Origin: Marinobacter sp. LV10R510-11A | Lineage (GTDB): Bacteria > Pseudomonadota > Gammaproteobacteria > Pseudomonadales > Oleiphilaceae | NCBI RefSeq assembly: GCF_900215155.1 | Contig: NZ_LT907980.1 | Coordinates: 4,030,001 to 4,094,000, forward strand | Direction of reading: 5' to 3' | Length of the DNA stretch: 64,000 nt | Part shown: piece after piece, positions 32,701 through 41,636 of the stretch | Numbering within the stretch: position 1 is the first letter of the stretch | Layout: each line of letters starts with the position of its first letter | Position numbers and translations under genes: made by a program | The notes under the pieces: generated by a model | Seen by the model: the letters and a program-made list of their open reading frames with translations, nothing else | Told to the model about the DNA's origin: nothing | The model's database searches: none

Positions 32701-33342
32701 ATGAAAACGATACAGATTGATATCGTTTCCGACATCGCCTGCCCATGGTGCGCTATCGGCTATGCGCGCCTGGAGCTCGCCATGGCGCGGTTGGCGCCAG
32801 TGTATGAGTTCATTGTTGAATGGCATGCGTTTGAGCTGAACCCGGATCACAGCGGGGCAGGTGAGCCGATTCTGCCAGCATTGGCCAGAAAGTATGGACG
32901 GAGCGAGGAGGAGATGCGATCGAGTCAGAGCGAGATGATGACGATCGCCAAGGAGCTCGGCGTCAACTTCGAAAAATTACAGGAGCGATTAACCTGCAAT
33001 ACCTTCGATGCCCATCGGTTGGTCAAATGGGCTGGCGAGCAAGGCCGCCAAACCCAGATGAAGCAAACACTGTTCGAAGCCTATTTTGGCAGAGCAGAGG
33101 ATGTATCTGACCACGATGTTCTCGTCAGATGCGCTGAAGTCCTGGGGCTGGACCCAGCAAAAGCCAAAGGTGTGCTGGAATCGGATCAGTACGCTCGTGT
33201 GGTGCGGGAAGACGAGGCCACTTATCAGCAAGCGGGTGTCACGGCTGTGCCGGCGTTCATTATTAACAGCAAGTACCTTATCTCCGGTGCCCAGGAGCCC
33301 GACACCTTGGTGCAGGCGCTGCAAGAGGCTGGTACAGATTGA
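32701..33342 (+). CDS. DsbA-family oxidoreductase, FrnE-like
   Basis: This thioredoxin-fold protein is of the FrnE/2-hydroxychromene-2-carboxylate isomerase type, with the active-site motif CPWC in SDIACPWCAIGYARLELAM and the cis-Pro loop AVPAFIINSKYLISGAQ. From ATG at 32701 it has 213 residues and no signal peptide, so it is probably cytoplasmic and involved in thiol-disulfide chemistry or isomerisation. GGAG lies before the start. Two fragments of near-identical sequence are found at 29617-29766 and 49178-49399. Confidence 0.9.
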   Translation: MKTIQIDIVSDIACPWCAIGYARLELAMARLAPVYEFIVEWHAFELNPDHSGAGEPILPALARKYGRSEEEMRSSQSEMMTIAKELGVNFEKLQERLTCNTFDAHRLVKWAGEQGRQTQMKQTLFEAYFGRAEDVSDHDVLVRCAEVLGLDPAKAKGVLESDQYARVVREDEATYQQAGVTAVPAFIINSKYLISGAQEPDTLVQALQEAGTD

Positions 33343-33379
33343 ACAATATTTAATTTTTAATGAAAAAAGGTAACGAGTA

Positions 33380-33802
33380 ATGATTAATACCAAAATATAT
33401 AAGTCTGTCTATAGCTTGGCTGAACAGCTCATGGAGGCGGACAAAAAAGAGGATCAAGAGGCATTTGATTCGCGCTATGCAGAGTTGAAAGCCATTTGCA
33501 CTGACAACGAGAACACCGATAAAGACCATCCAGAGCAATGGGAAACACTTGCTGATTTTACAGAAGATTCAGAAGAGGCTTTGGCGGGCTACGAAAAAGC
33601 CCTAGAGAAGGCCATCGCCATCAATGCGAAAGATCATATGTCATCGATCGCATTCTCCATGGCGACATTGCAAGTTGAGTTAGGCCGAACTGATGCGGCT
33701 ATAAAGAATCTTCAAGATGCAAAAGTTAACGCGAATAAAATTGACGATAAGGAATTTAAAACGGAAATAGATGAACTGCTTGAAAGCCTATTGGCAGGCT
33801 AG
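33380..33802 (+). CDS. Hypothetical TPR-like protein
   Basis: This acidic, helical protein of 140 residues has a TPR-like region (SEEALAGYEKALEKAIAINA, then SIAFSMATLQVELGRTDAA). AAAGG precedes the ATG. It lies between the FrnE-like gene and the DUF1456 gene on the same strand, with gaps of 37 and 50 bp. The family is not recognised; it may serve protein-protein contacts. Confidence 0.65.
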   Translation: MINTKIYKSVYSLAEQLMEADKKEDQEAFDSRYAELKAICTDNENTDKDHPEQWETLADFTEDSEEALAGYEKALEKAIAINAKDHMSSIAFSMATLQVELGRTDAAIKNLQDAKVNANKIDDKEFKTEIDELLESLLAG

Positions 33803-33852
33803 CTTTTCGTTTCGGGCATGTAGTGGGTTTACTTAAAACTAGGGACTAAATT

Positions 33853-34347
33853 TTGACCAATAATGATGTTTTGCGCCGTATACGTTATGCCTTTGATCTA
33901 AAAGACCCAACCATGGTTGAGGTCTTCTCTTTGGCAGATTTTAGCGCAACCGAAGAGCAAGTTTCGGCTTGGTTGAAAAAGGAAGAGGATGATGCTTTTC
34001 TCAAACTAAATGACACAGAGCTAGCAGCGTTTCTTAATGGTTTTATCAATTTTAAGCGTGGAAAACGCGACGGCCAGCTGCCAAAAACGGAAGAAAGTTT
34101 GAATAATAACATGGTGTTCCAGAAGCTTCGGATTGCTCTAGATTTAAAAGCTGATGACATTTTAGATATTTTTAAACTGATAGACTTTCGTTTGAGTAAG
34201 CATGAATTAAGTGCGTTTTTCCGTAAGCCAGGAAGCAATAATTATCGCGAGTGTAAAGATCAAATTCTTCGGAATTTTTTATTAGGCCTCCAATGCAAAT
34301 TGCGACCAAACCACAACGCTTCAGATTTCAATAAACCGGGGGATTAG
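33853..34347 (+). CDS. DUF1456 (YehS) family protein
   Basis: The two DUF1456 repeats are clear: NNDVLRRIRYAFDLKDPTMV with WLKKEEDDAF, and NMVFQKLRIALDLKADDILD with FFRKPGSNNYRECKDQ. The start is a TTG placed eight bases after AGGGA and gives the normal N-terminus. E. coli YehS is the reference protein; its function is unknown. Confidence 0.88.
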   Translation: MTNNDVLRRIRYAFDLKDPTMVEVFSLADFSATEEQVSAWLKKEEDDAFLKLNDTELAAFLNGFINFKRGKRDGQLPKTEESLNNNMVFQKLRIALDLKADDILDIFKLIDFRLSKHELSAFFRKPGSNNYRECKDQILRNFLLGLQCKLRPNHNASDFNKPGD

Positions 34348-34623
34348 CATTAGCACAATGCCAACAGCAACCATGGCGAGGGTGCTGGTCACCAGATACG
34401 GGTACAGTATCAGGGCGATACCGCAGTAACGTGCGACTAGATTCGTTGTTGTTACAAATCATCAAAAACGTAAATGATACCGTGTTCCGCTTGGTTACAT
34501 TTGGTAATATCTTGATTTGTGTGAGCGCCGAACCTGGCCCGCCCGCAGAATTTAGAAGGAAATGGGGATCGGTGTTTTGAATACAACGACGAATGAGCTC
34601 ACACCTATAGTGACTCGGATACC

Positions 34624-36105
34624 ATGAAGCAGCACCCTTCATTCGCGGTGATTCTGTTAGCGCTGATTGGTTTGGTGTTTAGTGCCGCTCTCAGCCGTAG
34701 CTTGTACCTCGAGGAAAGCGAAACCATCACCGGAGAGTTTCGTGCGGATGTCACCCTGCTTGCGACCGCCTTTGAACGTGAAGTACTGCTGAACCTTGAA
34801 ATCCTGTTCGCCTTAAAGACCTCTGTGGGCATGATGCCGGAGATGGATGCAGAGCTTTTTGGCAAGCTGACCGGGCCGGTACTTGAGCGCTCTCCGGCCA
34901 TCAAGGCGTTTGCCTGGGCTCCAGTTGTGAGACAGGAAGATCGGCACTGGCTCGTTCCTGTGCAGTTCATCGAGCCTATAGCGGATAATCGGCCTGCTAT
35001 TGGTTTTGACTTGTCGAGCGAGGAAAAGCGGCGGGCGGCACTGTTAACTGCGGGAGAAACCGGGCGAATGGTCGCGACGGCTGCCATCGAGCTGGTACAG
35101 GAACAGCACAACCGGAACGGCTTGCTGGTTTTTGCGCCTTTGTACAGTGGGGCGTCCGATACCACAGCGGAAGACCGGGCGGTGCGCCATTATGGCTTTC
35201 TGAACGGTGTATTTCGGATAGGTGAGTTGGTGAGCAAGTCGATTCCGACGGCGGTCGACAGCAACATCCTGATTCAGGTTGTGGATCGCACCGAGGGAGG
35301 GCGGGATGTGATATACAGCACTGGCCGCTCCAGCGACGCGCGTTGGCTGAGAAACATGGTTCATGAAGTACCCCTTGCGCCCGTAGCAGGCCGAAATTGG
35401 GTGGTTCAGGCCATGCCTGGGAAGACATTTGTGAGTGCCAGGCGGGGCTATCTTCCTTGGCTTGTCATCGGGTTCGGTTTTTCCTTCATCGCATTGCTGG
35501 TGTTCTTTGCGGTGCGAAGCCTGCGGCAGAATGCCGAACTGAACACAACCAAGCGCGAGCTGGAGAAAATTTCCCTAACCGATGCTTTGACAGGGCTTGC
35601 CAATCGCCGGCATTTTGATCTTTATTTTGATCAGGAGTGGTCGAGGGCTTTACGCCAGAGTCATCCGATTTCGATGGTTATGGTGGATATCGATTACTTT
35701 AAAGCATTTAATGATGCTTATGGTCACCCGTGGGGTGATCAGTGTCTGAAACAGGTTGCGCAAGCATTAGAAAAGGTGGTGCAACGGCCCACCGATCTGG
35801 TCGCTCGTTATGGCGGTGAGGAGTTCGCTCTGGTGCTGCCAGACACCCAGGATGCTGCCGCGGTTGTTGAGGCCTGCCGGGTCGCCATTCAAGCGCTTGG
35901 CATTGTGCATGAATTCTCAGATGTGGCGACGGTCGTTACCATCAGCGCAGGCGTTTGTAGCTTGGTTCCAACCAAGAAAATGTCATCTGAACTACTGATA
36001 CAACAAGCAGATAATGCACTTTACGAAGCCAAGGAAACCGGGCGCAATAAAGTATTTCAGGCCGCGCGTCCTAAAAACCGCTTTACCGTCAGGCCCTGCG
36101 GGTAG
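34624..36105 (+). CDS. CHASE-GGDEF diguanylate cyclase
   Basis: Two transmembrane segments (about 8-24 and 280-300) flank a periplasmic CHASE sensor domain; then comes a GGDEF domain that makes cyclic di-GMP. The active site is RYGGEEF, and the product-inhibition site RxxD is present as RPTD five residues upstream. The last 15 residues (about AARPKNRFTVRPCG) are encoded by a remnant of the CPA1 antiporter gene read in the opposite direction (36061-36135), so the original C-terminus has been replaced; the domain itself is complete. The upstream 270 bp hold no gene. Confidence 0.93.
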   Translation: MKQHPSFAVILLALIGLVFSAALSRSLYLEESETITGEFRADVTLLATAFEREVLLNLEILFALKTSVGMMPEMDAELFGKLTGPVLERSPAIKAFAWAPVVRQEDRHWLVPVQFIEPIADNRPAIGFDLSSEEKRRAALLTAGETGRMVATAAIELVQEQHNRNGLLVFAPLYSGASDTTAEDRAVRHYGFLNGVFRIGELVSKSIPTAVDSNILIQVVDRTEGGRDVIYSTGRSSDARWLRNMVHEVPLAPVAGRNWVVQAMPGKTFVSARRGYLPWLVIGFGFSFIALLVFFAVRSLRQNAELNTTKRELEKISLTDALTGLANRRHFDLYFDQEWSRALRQSHPISMVMVDIDYFKAFNDAYGHPWGDQCLKQVAQALEKVVQRPTDLVARYGGEEFALVLPDTQDAAAVVEACRVAIQALGIVHEFSDVATVVTISAGVCSLVPTKKMSSELLIQQADNALYEAKETGRNKVFQAARPKNRFTVRPCG

Positions 36106-36135
36106 CTCCAATGCCAACGAAACGGAGATGCCGCC
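36061..36135 (-). pseudogene. CPA1 antiporter remnant at the end of the cyclase gene
   Basis: These 75 bases match the 3' part of the intact antiporter (38622-38768) but lack 65 bp between two GGCCCTG repeats (38653 and 38718 in the intact gene), leaving a single GGCCCTG at 36092. Orientation is the same as in the intact gene. Confidence 0.8.
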
Positions 36136-36230
36136 CGGTTCGTGAGGGCGGGTAGTGTTTGACGGCTGTGTATACAGGTCTCACTGGCATCAACAGTTGA
36201 CAATCCAGACGGCAAGATCGAGAGAACGCT

Positions 36231-36863
36231 ATGGACGGGGAAATTGATGGCCAGAAGTACGATTCAAACCGGAGAACGAGTCCAGCGGCGTTCTTCCGTG
36301 AATTCTTGCGGAAACCGTGTCAGGTGGGCTCGGTCATCCCCAGTTCGCGATTCCTGGAGCAGCGGATCGTCGACGCGTCGGACCTGTCCGCCGCCAGGCG
36401 GGTAGTGGAGCTGGGCCCCGGTACTGGCGGCACCACGCGAGCGTTTCTGCGGCACCTGAGTCAGGATGCACAACTGCTTTCAATCGAGTTGAGTCCCTTT
36501 TTTCATGAGTTTCTCGACGAGATCGCAGACCCGCGCTACACCAATCACCTGGGCAGCGCTGAGGATCTCGCAGAGATTCTGGCGTTGTACCATATGGGCA
36601 AACCGGATGTGATTATCTCCGGCATCCCCTTCTCGAAAATGCCGAAAGCCGTTGCTTCCCGGGTGGCGCATGCGGTGAAGGACAACCTAACGGAGGGTGG
36701 GCGCTTCGTTGCCTATCAGTTCCGCCGGGATGTAGCCCGGATTACCAACCCGATCATGGGAACACCTGCCAGCTGTGCGCTGGAAATGCGGAATATCCCG
36801 CCGATGTGGGTTTTTCGTTGGTGTAAGGCTGCTGAAATCGATCATGATGATAGCGCCTTGTGA
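36231..36863 (+). CDS. SAM-dependent methyltransferase, phospholipid N-methyltransferase-like
   Basis: The 210-residue Rossmann methyltransferase resembles COG3963/PmtA or rRNA adenine dimethylase-like proteins: FFREFLRKPCQVGSVIPSSR, motif I VVELGPGTGGTTRAFL, and DVIISGIPFSKMPKAVASR. The likely role is methylation of a lipid headgroup, but the substrate is inferred only from the family. Its last nine residues (EIDHDDSAL) are encoded by a 36-bp stretch identical at 35 positions to the start region of ltaE (40954-40989), so the natural C-terminus has probably been replaced. Confidence 0.85.
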   Translation: MDGEIDGQKYDSNRRTSPAAFFREFLRKPCQVGSVIPSSRFLEQRIVDASDLSAARRVVELGPGTGGTTRAFLRHLSQDAQLLSIELSPFFHEFLDEIADPRYTNHLGSAEDLAEILALYHMGKPDVIISGIPFSKMPKAVASRVAHAVKDNLTEGGRFVAYQFRRDVARITNPIMGTPASCALEMRNIPPMWVFRWCKAAEIDHDDSAL

Positions 36864-36870
36864 GCAATCT
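36835..36870 (-). pseudogene. ltaE 5' remnant
   Basis: This 36-bp stretch matches 40954-40989, the first codons of ltaE and its upstream bases, with one mismatch and in the same orientation. It overlaps the end of the methyltransferase gene. Confidence 0.7.
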
Positions 36871-36939
36871 ATGGCGAAACACGCGGTATAGCACTTGCGC
36901 CGAACTCTGGGATCTATCGTCAACATGGCCTCCACTCGC

Positions 36940-37625
36940 GCACTGAGGGTCTCTTCCACCGCGCTATCATTCAAAGCGGTCCATCTTCGAACCAGGAGAC
37001 GCTCTAGCAAGCAGAGACGCGAGGGGCAACTTTATGTCCGGCGTCTGTCTCAATGACGCCAGTGAACAGGCGGCTAACTGCCTGCGAAATCTTACGCTTC
37101 CGGAATTGCTCAGCGCCCAGGTTGGGACGCCCGATTTCAACGCCTCGATCATTCAGCGCCCCGGCGTGCTAGAACAGACAGTCGCAACAGCTCTGGCGAG
37201 CGGTCAATTTACCGCCGATCAAGTGCTTGAGGGCTGCGGCGCTGCATGTTCCAGTCTATGCGTATGAGTTTGCGGATCGAAATGCACCGCTACCGTCCCC
37301 TCTTTTTGCAAGCGTGGAACCGGCACTCGGTGCTGCCCACGCAACCGAGATTCCTTATATTTTGGCCTCAGCGGAGTCAGTGACGGAAGATTTTTCTGCG
37401 GATTCAGCAAGTCTCGCTGGCGCCATGTTACGTCACTGGGCTTCGTTTGCTCGTAACGGTGATCCTAATCCCAGTGATGGCACTCTGCCGTTGTGGGCTT
37501 CATTCAATGATCAGGGCTATCTGTCCTTGCAAGCCCCTGCTGAAAACAGCGCAAGATTCAGCTCATTGAATGGCGGGGCGAGTTTTGACGAAGATCATAA
37601 CTGTGCTGTCTGGTCCGGGGGTTAA
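36940..37625 (+). pseudogene. Type-B carboxylesterase remnant
   Basis: Pieces of a carboxylesterase are readable in three frames: EGLFHRAIIQSGPSSNQETL followed by a stop; ASEQAANCLRNLTLPELLSA and PGVLEQTVATAL; and, from 37240, VPVYAYEFADRNAP with LPSPLFASVEPALGAAHATE, MLRHWASFARNGDPNPS and CAVWSGG. The nucleophile region and N-terminus are absent, and a deletion joins the second and third pieces near 37230. It is not functional. Confidence 0.75.
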
Positions 37626-37626
37626 C

Positions 37627-38526
37627 CTACTTAGTAACACGCATCGTCTTGAGCAGATCGTTAATAGCCCGGGCAAAGGGCACTGGCGAATCTTCCTGGA
37701 GAAAGTGGCCGCCTTTAAGGGTTACATGGGGCTGTGCCTTCGCACCTGGAATCCGTTTTTGCATATAAGCGGCACCGCCACGGGTAATCGGGTCGCCATT
37801 GCTGAAGGTGGTGAGAAACGGTTTCTCCCAGCGCTCTAGAATGGTCCACGCTTTGCGGTTAGCCTCGCTCGCCGGGTCGTTCGGGCGAACCGGCACCAGG
37901 CGCGGAAAAGCACGGGCGCCGGCTTTGTGGTTTTTGCTCGGGAACGGAGCGTCGTATGCCCGCAGTTCGTCCGGGCCCAGTTTGCGGAATGAGCCCGCGT
38001 TGATGATTCGGCCAATAGGGAACCAGGGGCTGTAAAGCGCAAAGTTCTTCCAGAGGTTGAATGCCGGCGGCGTTTTCTGGTCTCCGGTGGGCAGCATGCC
38101 GTTACCGATCACAATGGCTCGGAAGCGATCCGGATTTTCGGCGGCGAGCCGCAGGCCCAGTAGTGAGCCCCAATCCTGGCATACCAGGGTGATGTTGTTC
38201 AGATCGAGCTTATCAATAAACCGCTGCATCCATTCCATGTGCTGTTGGTAGCTGTAATCCTCGATGGCGGTAGGTTTATCGGACTTGCCAAAGCCAATAA
38301 GGTCCGGCGCAATCACCCGATGGCCAGCCGCCGCGCATACGGGAATCATGTGGCGATAGAGGTAGGACCAAGAGGGTTCCCCGTGCAGCATGAGAATCGG
38401 GCTGGCATCAGCTGGCCCCTCATCTACGTAATGCACCTGCAGGCCGGCCACATCCACGTAATGCGGCTCAAAGGGGTAGTCGAGCAGCCGTTCAAAGCGT
38501 GCATCTGGGGTTCTGACGAAATCCAT
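37627..38526 (-). CDS. Haloalkane dehalogenase (alpha/beta hydrolase)
   Basis: This enzyme of the DhlA/DhmA type replaces halogen on alkanes by hydroxyl. The 299 residues carry the oxyanion motif HGEP (48-51), nucleophile Asp118 in CQDWGS, the adjacent Trp119 that binds halide, Asp245 in SNGDPIT and His274 in GGHF: a complete Asp-Asp-His triad. Dehalogenase assignment rests on these residues; some family members act on other substrates. The stop lies one base from the end of the esterase remnant. Confidence 0.88.
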   Translation of the reverse strand: MDFVRTPDARFERLLDYPFEPHYVDVAGLQVHYVDEGPADASPILMLHGEPSWSYLYRHMIPVCAAAGHRVIAPDLIGFGKSDKPTAIEDYSYQQHMEWMQRFIDKLDLNNITLVCQDWGSLLGLRLAAENPDRFRAIVIGNGMLPTGDQKTPPAFNLWKNFALYSPWFPIGRIINAGSFRKLGPDELRAYDAPFPSKNHKAGARAFPRLVPVRPNDPASEANRKAWTILERWEKPFLTTFSNGDPITRGGAAYMQKRIPGAKAQPHVTLKGGHFLQEDSPVPFARAINDLLKTMRVTK

Positions 38527-38611
38527 AACCGTTGCCTTGTTGTTCGTTATTGTGTGAGTTGTTCGTTAATGTGTGAAGAGTACAGGGAATAGAGTGAGCA
38601 CCGGCAGCCCG

Positions 38612-39850
38612 TTATTCTGCCGCCGCACGTCCCAAAAACCGCTTTACCGTCAGGCCCTGAAACAGGATGGAAAATACCACCACTACGTAGGCCATCGGCA
38701 GTATCAGATCCCGCTCTGGCCCTGCGGGTAGCGCCAATGCCAACGCAACGGAGATGCCGCCTTTGAGTCCACCCCACGTTAACGCGAGAATCGAATGAGA
38801 GGTATCTTCTTGGAACGGTTTTAACGCCATCACCGGCATGCCCACCGCCACCAGCCGCGCCAAAAGCACCAGCGGAATTGCGGCAAGCCCGGCCAACAGT
38901 ACCGGCAACTCAAAGGTTACGATCAGAACTTCAAGACCAATCAGCAAAAACAGGACCGCGTTCAGCACCTCGTCGATCAGCTCCCAGAACGTATCCAGGT
39001 TGCGCTCGGTTTTTTCCGACATCGCATACCGTCGGCCATGGTTTCCGATCATCAGCCCCGCGACCACCACCGCCAACGGGCCAGACATATGCAACCGGCT
39101 GGCGAGCGCGTAGCCGCCCGCCACCAACGCAAGGGTAACCAGAATTTCGACCTGGTAATTGTCGAGCCCTCGCAGCAGTTTATAGCCCACCCACCCCAGT
39201 ACAAAGCCCAACACCAATCCACCCACCACTTCTTCCAGAAACAGCAGGCCGATGCTCTGAAACGTAGCCTCTCTATCGCCCTGTGCAACGCCCAGAATAG
39301 CGATAAACATGACCACCGCGACGCCATCATTAAACAGGGACTCACCCGCAATTTTGGTAGACAACGCTTTCGGTGTGTCCACCGATTTAAGAATGGCCAA
39401 CACCGCCACCGGGTCGGTGGGCGCCACCACGGCGCCGAAGAGCAAGCAGTAGATAAACGGCAGCGGAATAGTGAGCCAGCCCAGCACCAGCCACATGGCC
39501 CATCCCACTAAAAATGTGGTGACCACAACACCCAGGGTAGCTAGCAGCGCCACCAGCCATTTCTGGTCGGCCAAATCGTCGAGATTTACGTGCAGGGCAC
39601 CGGCAAATAACAAAAAGCACAATAAGCCGTTCAGTAATGTTTCACTCAGATCAACCTGCGCGATCAGCTGCTCTGCCCAGCGGGTCAGATCCTGCCCGCC
39701 TAGGTGGTTAATTCCGACCAAAACCAGCGAGAACGCTAGCGAAAACGCCATCACGGCGATACTCGTTGGTAGGCCGATAAACCTAGCATTGATATAACTG
39801 AACAACGCGGAGAGGCTCAGTAGGATGGCGATAATTTCAAAAAGTGTCAT
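38612..39850 (-). CDS. CPA1 family sodium/proton antiporter
   Basis: This integral membrane protein of 412 residues has about 12 hydrophobic segments. It exchanges Na+ for H+ and is expected in the inner membrane of a halophile. Family blocks are AGALHVNLDDL, FGAVVAPTDPVAVLAILK, SLFNDGVAVVMF and WGGLKGGISVALALALP. It is complete. A deleted remnant of the same gene lies at 36061-36135. Downstream is the dehalogenase gene, upstream a methyltransferase remnant. Confidence 0.93.
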   Translation of the reverse strand: MTLFEIIAILLSLSALFSYINARFIGLPTSIAVMAFSLAFSLVLVGINHLGGQDLTRWAEQLIAQVDLSETLLNGLLCFLLFAGALHVNLDDLADQKWLVALLATLGVVVTTFLVGWAMWLVLGWLTIPLPFIYCLLFGAVVAPTDPVAVLAILKSVDTPKALSTKIAGESLFNDGVAVVMFIAILGVAQGDREATFQSIGLLFLEEVVGGLVLGFVLGWVGYKLLRGLDNYQVEILVTLALVAGGYALASRLHMSGPLAVVVAGLMIGNHGRRYAMSEKTERNLDTFWELIDEVLNAVLFLLIGLEVLIVTFELPVLLAGLAAIPLVLLARLVAVGMPVMALKPFQEDTSHSILALTWGGLKGGISVALALALPAGPERDLILPMAYVVVVFSILFQGLTVKRFLGRAAAE

Positions 39851-39896
39851 GTGTTCCTTCGCTTAGCAGACATCTCTGCTTCCGGTTTTCAGTCCT

Positions 39897-39961
39897 AGTC
39901 CAGCGACGTTCTTTCGTGGATTCATGTGGAAGGTGGGCTCGATCATACCCAGTTCACGATT
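39897..39961 (+). pseudogene. Methyltransferase 5' remnant
   Basis: This matches 36279-36352, codons about 17-41 of the methyltransferase gene, with a 9-bp gap and several substitutions. The rest of the gene is missing, and the sequence passes directly into the 3' end of ltaE. It is in the same orientation as the intact gene. Confidence 0.75.
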
Positions 39962-40964
39962 GGTAGAACCGCCGAATGGCGTCTAGCAACTGGTCCACAT
40001 CCACCCGGTTCACATCCAGATGAGTCACGAAGCGGATGGGGTTTCCTGCTGTGATAAGGATGCCCTGGTCAGCCAGGTAGTCGCGCAGTTGCGGGGCCTT
40101 ACCGGATCGGCAGCGGGCATAGACGATGTTGGTCTGGGTGCTGGCGGGGTTGATTTCCAGTTGCGGAATCACGGCCAAGCCAGCACTCAGGTAGTCGGCG
40201 TTATCATGATCCTCAAACAGCCGGAGCGGCCCCTGCTCCAAGGCGATTCGCCCGGCTGCGGCTAGTATGCCAGCTTGGCGCATACCGCCACCCACCATTT
40301 TGCGCAGGCGTGTTGCTCGATGGATAAAGGCTTTTGAGCCCAACAGCAGAGACCCGACCGGCGCGCCCAGTCCTTTCGAGAGGCAGACGCTGACCGAATC
40401 GTAATGTTTGGTTATCTCGGTCACGTCACAGTTGGATTTTACTGCTGCATTGAATATCCGGGCGCCATCAAGATGCAGCAGCAGCCCGTGGTCGTCGCAA
40501 AAGGCGCGGGCCTGGTGCTGGTAGTCCAGTGAGAGCACTTTGCCACCGATGGTGTTTTCCAGCGAGAGCATGCGGGTGATTGCGAAATGGAGGTCATCGG
40601 CCTTAATGGCCGCCTGAGCTTTTTCGAGGTTGATGCTGCCCTCAGGCTCATTCTCAATCGGTTGCGGTTGCACGCTTCCCAGGACGGCAGCGCCACCGGC
40701 TTCATAACGATAGTTGTGTGCTGACTGGCCGCAGAGGTATTCATCGCCTCGACCGCAGTGGCTCATGATCGCTAGGAGGTTGGCTTGGGTGCCGGTAGCG
40801 GTGAACAGGGCCGATTCGAAGCCTAGCCGTTCGGCGGCATAGGCTTGCAGGCTGTTAACGGTTGGGTCGTCACCGTAAACGTCGTCTCCCACATCGGCGC
40901 TGGCCATAGCCTCGCGCATGTCCTCGGTAGGGCGGGTAACGGTATCGCTGCGAAAATCGATCAT
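39954..40964 (-). CDS. ltaE: Low-specificity L-threonine aldolase
   Basis: This PLP enzyme splits threonine to glycine and acetaldehyde. The 336 residues begin with the typical FRSDTVTRPTEDMREAMA and have GDDVYGDDPTVN, the ENTIGGKVLSL and LLHLDGARIFNA motifs, and the PLP lysine in VCLSKGLGAPVGSLL. It is intact. The first codons and upstream bases also occur at 36835-36870 next to the intact methyltransferase. Confidence 0.93.
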   Translation of the reverse strand: MIDFRSDTVTRPTEDMREAMASADVGDDVYGDDPTVNSLQAYAAERLGFESALFTATGTQANLLAIMSHCGRGDEYLCGQSAHNYRYEAGGAAVLGSVQPQPIENEPEGSINLEKAQAAIKADDLHFAITRMLSLENTIGGKVLSLDYQHQARAFCDDHGLLLHLDGARIFNAAVKSNCDVTEITKHYDSVSVCLSKGLGAPVGSLLLGSKAFIHRATRLRKMVGGGMRQAGILAAAGRIALEQGPLRLFEDHDNADYLSAGLAVIPQLEINPASTQTNIVYARCRSGKAPQLRDYLADQGILITAGNPIRFVTHLDVNRVDVDQLLDAIRRFYQS

Positions 40965-41039
40965 GATGATAGCGCCTTGTGAGTAATCTGAATTATTGCA
41001 TTCTACAGGGCATTATGCAGGAGGGAATCAAGTGTCAGG

Positions 41040-41630
41040 TTAGCTTCGATTGCGGACGGCAAAGGCATGGCGTTTAAGGTCTTTGAGAATTTCGGGCACC
41101 TTGAGGGGCAACAACTTACCGGCCGCTTTAAAAAGGTTAACAAAGACATTCATCCGCTTGTACCAGAGCACACTTTGAATCTTTTTCTTCATGGGGTGGT
41201 AGCCTTCCATGTAGAGCTCTTCCAGACATTTTGCGTTGTTGGTGAGACTGTAGCGGCTTAAATCCAGCGACACCACTATGTCCGCCTTTTTCAGCTGCTC
41301 GCCCGTTTCTATATCCGTTGCGCAAATGGCCAACGGAATGTTGGCATCTTCGATTAGGCAATCCCCCAGATCCCGATGGATCATCTCCCGAATGGCATCC
41401 GTACTGAACAGGCCGCCGCGCTCCAGCGTAAAGTTAAGAATCTTGGACAAGTTCAGGGCTGAGCCAATGGTAAGTATAGACTCCACCGGGCGGCCGAAGG
41501 CGTAATAACTGGCCACCAGTGCCCCCACACTGGTGCCCGAAATACAATGAACCCGGATTTGCTCTTCCTCGAACGCCTTCAAAACGCCAATGTGGGCAAT
41601 GCCCTTGGCCGCCCCGCCCCCACCCCGGCT
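41040..41630 (-). pseudogene. Patatin-like phospholipase, truncated and internally deleted
   Basis: The frame reads RGGGGAAKGIAHIGVLKAF, the nucleophile site SGTSVGALVASYYAFG and LFSTDAIREMIHRDL, then passes from DIETGEQ directly to KKADIVVSLDLSRYSL. In patatins the catalytic Asp (DGG/DGA) lies between these last two blocks, so about 45 residues including the Asp are missing. The 5' end is also lost: there is no start codon ahead of the glycine-rich loop, which begins only seven bases from the GST gene. A TTG within the loop region could start a protein, but it would be inactive as a lipase. Confidence 0.7.
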
Positions 41631-41636
41631 ATCTAT

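Noticed and set aside
39038..39511. His- and Gln-rich plus-strand frame of 157 codons
   Set aside because: It is antisense to the CPA1 antiporter, and its composition reflects the codons of hydrophobic segments on the other strand.
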